Assembly: GCF_024585265.1 (NCBI RefSeq)
Contig: NZ_CP036533.1
Coordinates: 4,659,001-4,723,000 of the forward strand
Length of the DNA stretch: 64,000 nucleotides
From: Bradyrhizobium sp. WBAH42
GTDB lineage: Bacteria > Pseudomonadota > Alphaproteobacteria > Rhizobiales > Xanthobacteraceae
Direction: 5' to 3'
The stretch's first letter is position 1. The number at the start of each line of letters is the position of its first letter. The position numbers were made by a program, and so were the translations under genes. Of this stretch, positions 59,626-64,000 are shown in pieces. The notes under the pieces were generated by a model. The model was not told the DNA's origin. It made no database searches and worked only from the letters and a program-made list of their open reading frames with translations.

Positions 59626-60909
59626 ATGAGTGAAAGGCCGCCCATTTCACCCCGGAGTCCGCGGGCCGCGCTCGAGCCCGAGCAACTTCCGCCGCCGCCC
59701 AAGCGGTCGGACCGTGCGCGCAATCCGTTCGTCATCGTCGGCAACGCCATCATCACCCTTCTGCTGATCGCCATGCTCGGCGCCGGCGGCGTCTATTATT
59801 ACGGCCGCCAGGTGCTCGAGGCGCCCGGACCGCTGAAGGAGGACAAGATCGTCAACATCCCGCAGCGTGCGGGCAAGCGCGACATCGCCGAGACGCTGAA
59901 CCGGGAAGGCGTGACCGACGTCAATCCCTGGGTGTTCATCGCCAGCGTCGCCGCGTTGAAGGCGAGCTCGGACCTCAAGCCGGGTGAGTATTCGTTCCAG
60001 AAGAACGCCTCGCTGCGCGACGTCATCGGCACCATCGTCGAGGGCAAGGTGGTGCAGCACGCGGTCACGATACCGGAAGGGTTGACCTCCGAGCAGATCG
60101 TGGCGCGGCTGTCCGACAACGACATCTTCACCGGCAGCGTGCGCGAGCTGCCGCGCGAAGGCACGCTGCTTCCGGAGACCTACAAATTCCCGCGCGGCAC
60201 GCCGCGCGAGCAGGTGGTCCAGCGCATGCAGCAGGCGCACAAGCGCGTGCTGACGGAGATCTGGGAACGCCGCAATCCCGACATTCCGGTCAAGACGCCG
60301 GAGCAGCTGGTCACGCTGGCGTCCATCATCGAGAAGGAAACCGGCAAGCCCGACGAGCGCAGCCGCGTCGCTGCGGTGTTCGTCAACCGGCTGAAGCAGC
60401 GGATCAAGCTGCAGTCCGATCCGACCATCATCTACGGCCTCGTCGGCGGCAAGGGCACGCTGGGCCGGCCGATCAAGCGCAGCGAGATCACGCAGCCCTC
60501 GCCCTACAATACCTATGTGATCGAGGGCCTGCCGCCGGGCCCGATCGCCAACCCCGGCCGCGCCTCGCTGGAAGCCGCCGCCAATCCGGCCCGCACCCGC
60601 GACCTGTTCTTCGTCGCCGACGGCACCGGCGGGCATGCCTTCACCGAGACCTACGACGCGCACCAGAAGAACGTCGCCAAGCTGCGCGCGATGGAGAAGC
60701 AGATCCAGAACGACACGGTCGAGCCGGCCGAGGACGCGCAGCCGCCGGCGGCTGCCGGGTCCGGCGCTGCCGACGCGCCGACCGCGACCACGCCGGCGCG
60801 GCCCAATCAGCAGAAGAAGCCGCCGGCGGCACGCCCGGCTGGCCCAGCCAATCCCGCACCGGCCCGACAGGGCGCAGTGCAGGGCTCGCCGCCGGTGGTC
60901 CAGCGCTAA
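59626..60909 (+). CDS. mltG: Endolytic transglycosylase MltG
   Basis: A 427-residue protein: cytoplasmic head, one membrane helix (NPFVIVGNAIITLLLIAMLGAGGVYYYG), a LysM-like segment, then the YceG/MltG domain. ASIIEKETGKPDERSRVAAVFVNRLKQRIKLQSDPTIIYGL carries the catalytic Glu (IEKE). NTYVIEGLPPGPIANPGRASLEA is another hallmark. It cleaves nascent glycan strands. A Pro/Ala-rich tail of 70 residues extends the C terminus. Confidence 0.93.
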   Translation: MSERPPISPRSPRAALEPEQLPPPPKRSDRARNPFVIVGNAIITLLLIAMLGAGGVYYYGRQVLEAPGPLKEDKIVNIPQRAGKRDIAETLNREGVTDVNPWVFIASVAALKASSDLKPGEYSFQKNASLRDVIGTIVEGKVVQHAVTIPEGLTSEQIVARLSDNDIFTGSVRELPREGTLLPETYKFPRGTPREQVVQRMQQAHKRVLTEIWERRNPDIPVKTPEQLVTLASIIEKETGKPDERSRVAAVFVNRLKQRIKLQSDPTIIYGLVGGKGTLGRPIKRSEITQPSPYNTYVIEGLPPGPIANPGRASLEAAANPARTRDLFFVADGTGGHAFTETYDAHQKNVAKLRAMEKQIQNDTVEPAEDAQPPAAAGSGAADAPTATTPARPNQQKKPPAARPAGPANPAPARQGAVQGSPPVVQR

Positions 60910-61026
60910 AGCCCGCGCGCAGACCAGCTGCCGGGCATTGCTGATTCCACTTTCCGGCAAAATAGTCTTAAGATTCGCGTGGCTTGATGGCCTCGCGAAT
61001 CCCGTGTTCCTGGAGAATCTGAACTG

Positions 61027-61914
61027 ATGGCGCTGTCGTCCATGACCGGCTTTGCGAGATGCCACGGCGCGAGCGGGCCGTATACGTTCGAATGGGAGTT
61101 GAAGTCGGTCAACGCCAAGGGCTTCGACTTGCGCGTGCGGCTGCCGCAGGGCTTTGACGAGCTCGAGGCCCATGCCAAGAAGCGCGCCGGCGAGCTGCTC
61201 TCGCGCGGCACCGTCTACGCCAACCTCAACGTCAAGCGCACCAACGCCGCCGCCACGGTGCGCGTCAACGAGGACGTGCTCAACGCCGTGCTGAAGGCCG
61301 CCGCGCTGATCTCGGGGAAGGTCGACGCGGTGGCGCCGAGCATCGATGGCCTGCTCGCCATCAAGGGCGTCGTCGAGGTCGCCGAGCCCGAGGGCGACGA
61401 GGAGGAGGACAAGGCCGCGCGCGCCGCGGCCGCCGAGGCCTTCGACAAGGCGCTCGACGAGCTCGTCGCGATGCGCAAGCGCGAGGGTACCTCGCTCGGC
61501 CAGATCCTGACCCAGCGCGTCGACGAGATCGAGCAGCTGGCGAGAAGAGCGGAAGCTGCGCCCGGCCGCAAGCCGGAGGCGATCAAGGCGAAGCTCACTG
61601 AACAGATCGCAGCGCTGCTCGACACCTCCGACCGTTTCGATTCCGACCGCCTGATGCAGGAGGCGATCCTGATCGCGACCAAGGCCGACATCCGCGAGGA
61701 GCTCGACCGGATCGCCTCGCACATCGCGCAGGCGCGCGAGCTGATCGGCAAGGGCGGCCCGATCGGCCGCAAGCTCGATTTCCTGGCGCAGGAGTTTCAC
61801 CGCGAGGTCAACACCTGCTGCTCGAAGTCGAACGACATCGAGCTGACCAATACGGGCCTCGCCATGAAGAACGTGGTCGAGCAGTTCCGCGAGCAGGTCC
61901 AGAATCTGGAGTGA
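61027..61914 (+). CDS. YicC family endoribonuclease
   Basis: A 295-residue protein. MALSSMTGFARCHGASGPYTFEWELKSVNAKGFDLRVRLPQGF is the YicC N-terminal domain, and the last 85 residues (DFLAQEFHREVNTCCSKSNDIELTNTGLAMKNVVEQFREQVQNLE) are the DUF1732 domain. E. coli YicC has been reported to be an endoribonuclease. It starts 117 bp after mltG and is followed 3 bp later by gmk. Confidence 0.92.
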   Translation: MALSSMTGFARCHGASGPYTFEWELKSVNAKGFDLRVRLPQGFDELEAHAKKRAGELLSRGTVYANLNVKRTNAAATVRVNEDVLNAVLKAAALISGKVDAVAPSIDGLLAIKGVVEVAEPEGDEEEDKAARAAAAEAFDKALDELVAMRKREGTSLGQILTQRVDEIEQLARRAEAAPGRKPEAIKAKLTEQIAALLDTSDRFDSDRLMQEAILIATKADIREELDRIASHIAQARELIGKGGPIGRKLDFLAQEFHREVNTCCSKSNDIELTNTGLAMKNVVEQFREQVQNLE

Positions 61915-61917
61915 TCG

Positions 61918-62577
61918 ATGACGACGGGCGGTCACGGAACTGACGGTGTCGAACGGCGCGGATTGATGTTCGTGCTGTCCTCGCCATCAGGCGCGGGCAA
62001 GACGACGCTGTCGCGTCTTTTGATCGAGCGGATGCCCGGCCTGAAAATGTCGGTCTCGGCGACCACGCGGCCGATGCGCCCCGGTGAGGTCAACGGCAAG
62101 GATTACACGTTCGTCGACAAGGCGACGTTCGATGCGATGGTCAAGGCCGACGAACTGCTGGAATGGGCGACCGTGTTCGACAACAGCTACGGCACGCCGC
62201 GCGGCCCTGTCGAGGCGGCTCTGTCGGCAGGCCAGGATGTGCTGTTCGACATCGACTGGCAAGGGACTCAGCAGTTGAAGCAGAAGGCGCGCGCCGACGT
62301 CGTCAGCGTCTTCATCCTGCCGCCCTCGGCGGCCGATCTCGAGAAGCGCCTGCACTCGCGCGCGCAGGATTCCGACGAGGTGATCCGCAAGCGCATGAGT
62401 CGCGCCAGCGACGAGATGAGTCACTGGGCCGAGTACGACTACATCGTGATCAACCACGCGGTCGACGAGGCGTTCGCGGAGGTGCAGTCGATCCTGAAGG
62501 CCGAGCGCCTCAAGCGCGAGCGGCGGATCGGCCTCGTAGGCTTCGTTCGAAGTTTGCAAGGTCAGCTTCAAGGTTAG
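61918..62577 (+). CDS. gmk: Guanylate kinase
   Basis: A 219-residue enzyme phosphorylating GMP to GDP. The P-loop is SSPSGAGKTT (21-30), the GMP site has SVSATTRPMRPGEVNGKDYTFV, and DIDWQGTQQLKQK is the family motif. Its C-terminal end overlaps by 68 bp the 3' end of the convergent minus-strand gene at 62510-63733. Confidence 0.95.
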   Translation: MTTGGHGTDGVERRGLMFVLSSPSGAGKTTLSRLLIERMPGLKMSVSATTRPMRPGEVNGKDYTFVDKATFDAMVKADELLEWATVFDNSYGTPRGPVEAALSAGQDVLFDIDWQGTQQLKQKARADVVSVFILPPSAADLEKRLHSRAQDSDEVIRKRMSRASDEMSHWAEYDYIVINHAVDEAFAEVQSILKAERLKRERRIGLVGFVRSLQGQLQG

Positions 62578-63733
62578 GCCGCGACAGTCGCGGCCCTTGC
62601 TTGGCCAGCTGTTCCAGCATCGTCGTGATGCCGTCGACGTCGACGGCATCGGCGTCACGACCTGCCGACGCGTCATCGTGATCCTTGCCGATCTCGCCAG
62701 CGGCGAGCTTGGGCGCTGCGGCGACGGGCTGGAATATCTTCTCGACCATCTCGACCTTGTTGCTTCTGGTCTCGACGGGTTCTGCGGCCGGAGCGGCGGC
62801 ACGTTGTCTGCGCGCGTCGATCAGCTCGATCTCGCGGCCGATCGCGGCAAGCTTCGTCGCTTGTCTTGTCGGTTGCGGACGTGCCGCATCGAAGTCGATC
62901 GGGCGCGGCGGCTGGGCGGCGGCCGGCGGTGAATCGCGCCAGGGCGCACGGCTTCCCTCCTGGGTCTGCGCCTGCCAATCGTCCCAACGCCCGTGACGGT
63001 CCGCCGACCGGAGCCGGACGCGCGCGCCGGCGAAGCGGTAGATGAGGCTGGCCAGGATTCCAGCGAGCGCGAGCGCGCCGCCGATCACGAGCAGCAGCAT
63101 CTGCAGCGAGCCGGTCGGCTTCTCAGTCGTGCTGTTGTCTGCCGCAGCGAGCGCCACGGGCGAGGAGGATTTCGACGGCTTTGCGCTCGGCTGCGCGGCT
63201 GCCGCGACAGCGGTCGGTGCCGGCGACGACGCGGGGGGAGCGGATGCAGTGGAGACATCGGGCCAGGGTGCGGCGCCAGCGGGTTGCTGCGCGTTGCCGT
63301 CAGCGGCCTGGTCCGCGGATTGTTGCACCGGCGCCGCAGCGGCGGCTTGCATCGGCACGTTCGCCGTCTTGGCAGCAGCAGTTCCGCGCGGCGTCGGATA
63401 TTCGGCGCGCGCGTCCTGCACCGGGTTCTGCTGCGGCGCCGGCGCGTCCGCGGTCGATGGATCGCTCACGGCCGGGGCGGCCTGCGCGGTCCTTGCGCTC
63501 TCCTTCTCACCGGCGGCGCGCAGATACCAGCATTTCCGCTTCGTCGTGCGATCCAGGCGATAGTACCAGTGCTGGCCCTGCGGCGCGGCATCCTTCGGCG
63601 AAGCCAGGCAGTCGGGGGCCGCGTTGGCGGTGCTCGATGGTGCAGGCGCGTTCTGCGACACGGCGGCTAATGGCGCGCCGGCAAGGATGCTGCCAACCAG
63701 CGCGGATACGAATTTTGCGGTGCGGTTGCCCAT
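62510..63733 (-). CDS. Exported hypothetical protein with a membrane helix
   Basis: A 407-residue protein beginning MGNRTAKFVSALVGSILAGA, a signal peptide. A Cys pair (CLASPKDAAPQGQHWYYRLDRTTKRKCWYLRAAG) follows, then a Pro/Ala-rich segment and a membrane helix (SLQMLLLVIGGALALAGILASLIYRFAG, about residues 210-237). The C terminus is charged. No family was recognised with confidence, although the Cys/Trp motif is similar to short rhizobial proteins. ATG 63733 has GGGAG upstream; ATG 63754 is an alternative. Its 3' end overlaps gmk. Confidence 0.6.
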   Translation of the reverse strand: MGNRTAKFVSALVGSILAGAPLAAVSQNAPAPSSTANAAPDCLASPKDAAPQGQHWYYRLDRTTKRKCWYLRAAGEKESARTAQAAPAVSDPSTADAPAPQQNPVQDARAEYPTPRGTAAAKTANVPMQAAAAAPVQQSADQAADGNAQQPAGAAPWPDVSTASAPPASSPAPTAVAAAAQPSAKPSKSSSPVALAAADNSTTEKPTGSLQMLLLVIGGALALAGILASLIYRFAGARVRLRSADRHGRWDDWQAQTQEGSRAPWRDSPPAAAQPPRPIDFDAARPQPTRQATKLAAIGREIELIDARRQRAAAPAAEPVETRSNKVEMVEKIFQPVAAAPKLAAGEIGKDHDDASAGRDADAVDVDGITTMLEQLAKQGPRLSRPNLEADLANFERSLRGRSAARA

Positions 63734-63918
63734 CCTGGTCTCCCGGTTACGCATGACGCAACTCTTAACCACCCCTTTGTCATCAAAGACTTGGGTGGCA
63801 ATGAGCCGCAAATCCGGAGAGGATGTGGCTTGAATCGGGCCTGCGCGGCGTTCGTTCCGCCGCCGGATGAGACTCTTCAACACCAGGATCAGAGTTCCAC
63901 GGCGCGACCTCCGCCGGT

Positions 63919-63951
63919 TGACTTGATAATTAGTTTATACTAATCATTAGT
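63919..63951. promoter_or_regulatory. AT-rich promoter region with interlocked palindromes
   Basis: ATTAGT (63929-63934), TTAT, ACTAAT (63939-63944), C, ATTAGT (63946-63951): the middle half-site forms one palindrome with each neighbour. The pattern resembles MarR-type operators. A -35 like TTGACT at 63919-63924 precedes them. The gene it controls would begin beyond the window. Confidence 0.45.
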
Positions 63952-64000
63952 TACGGCTTATTATAGGTCGAACGGGCGTGGCATCGGGCGGCGAGTTTCT

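Overview
The window reads as a stretch of chromosome from a Bradyrhizobium-like alphaproteobacterium. It is GC-rich, densely coded, and uses GTG and TTG starts freely. It carries dispersed palindromic repeats of the kind common in that genus and housekeeping clusters in rhizobial order (fabD-fabG-acpP-fabF-mltG-yicC-gmk; rpsF-rpsR-DUF2232-rplI; radA-cvpA-purF). The genus assignment is an inference from gene content, not from a search. There is no prophage, insertion sequence, CRISPR array, rRNA or ordinary tRNA gene.

Layout. 1-7.0 kb: the end of a DUF5691 gene, a SWIM zinc-finger protein, an acetolactate-synthase-type ThDP enzyme, a Lin0512 protein, a GNAT acetyltransferase, a serine hydrolase, and an ECF sigma factor coupled to a DUF2892 membrane protein. 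7.0-10.5 kb (minus strand): an RNA-repair/RNA-chaperone locus, with four tandem structured RNAs followed by a Ro60/TROVE protein and an RtcB RNA ligase interrupted by an in-frame TAG. 10.7-14.4 kb: a candidate small RNA, a DUF429 protein, a GST, CsaA, an ArsC-like reductase and a PAS-like protein. 14.7-19.5 kb: a complete branched-chain-amino-acid-type ABC transporter (livG-F-K-H-M). 19.5-24.9 kb: DUF47-Pit phosphate transport behind a PHO box, sugE behind a guanidine-II riboswitch, prfC and nnrU. 25-32 kb: an acyl-CoA synthetase, a YfgM-like TPR protein, a lipoprotein, der, an MFS transporter and an orphan LivK-like binding protein. 32-37 kb: an SDR, purF, cvpA and radA. 37-47 kb: a binding protein plus GGDEF-EAL pair, tauE, a K+ channel, GFA, xthA, alr and dnaB. 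47-55.7 kb: a cyclopropane-synthase-type methyltransferase, a c-type-haem-motif protein, a TetR-thioesterase pair, the ribosomal protein operon and a TetR-desaturase pair. 55.8-64 kb: the fatty-acid synthesis cluster, mltG, yicC, gmk and an exported hypothetical protein.

The most striking feature is the minus-strand array at 9837-10455. Four units share a conserved block (GGTGA, then about 17 conserved bases ending in TACTTC) and a conserved 3' block (TCGCC, then YGTTCC). In each unit the two blocks are flanked by a different sequence pair that is nevertheless complementary (5 to 9 bp), so the stem covaries. Between the blocks lies a tRNA-like module in permuted order: T arm, acceptor-like hairpin, D arm. 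This is the architecture of bacterial Y RNAs such as Salmonella YrlA, the RNA partners of Ro60. One unit keeps a 7-bp acceptor stem, a CCCA in the acceptor loop, a canonical D arm and a canonical T arm, so it is close to a circularly permuted tRNA. The array ends about 39 nt before the Ro60 start codon, so RNA partner, Ro60 and RtcB probably form one functional unit.

Other regulation visible in the sequence includes a PHO box before DUF47-pit, a guanidine-II riboswitch whose alternative fold covers the sugE ribosome binding site, palindromic operators in front of both TetR genes, a perfect TGTGA-N6-TCACA site, and Rho-independent terminators after acpP and rplI.
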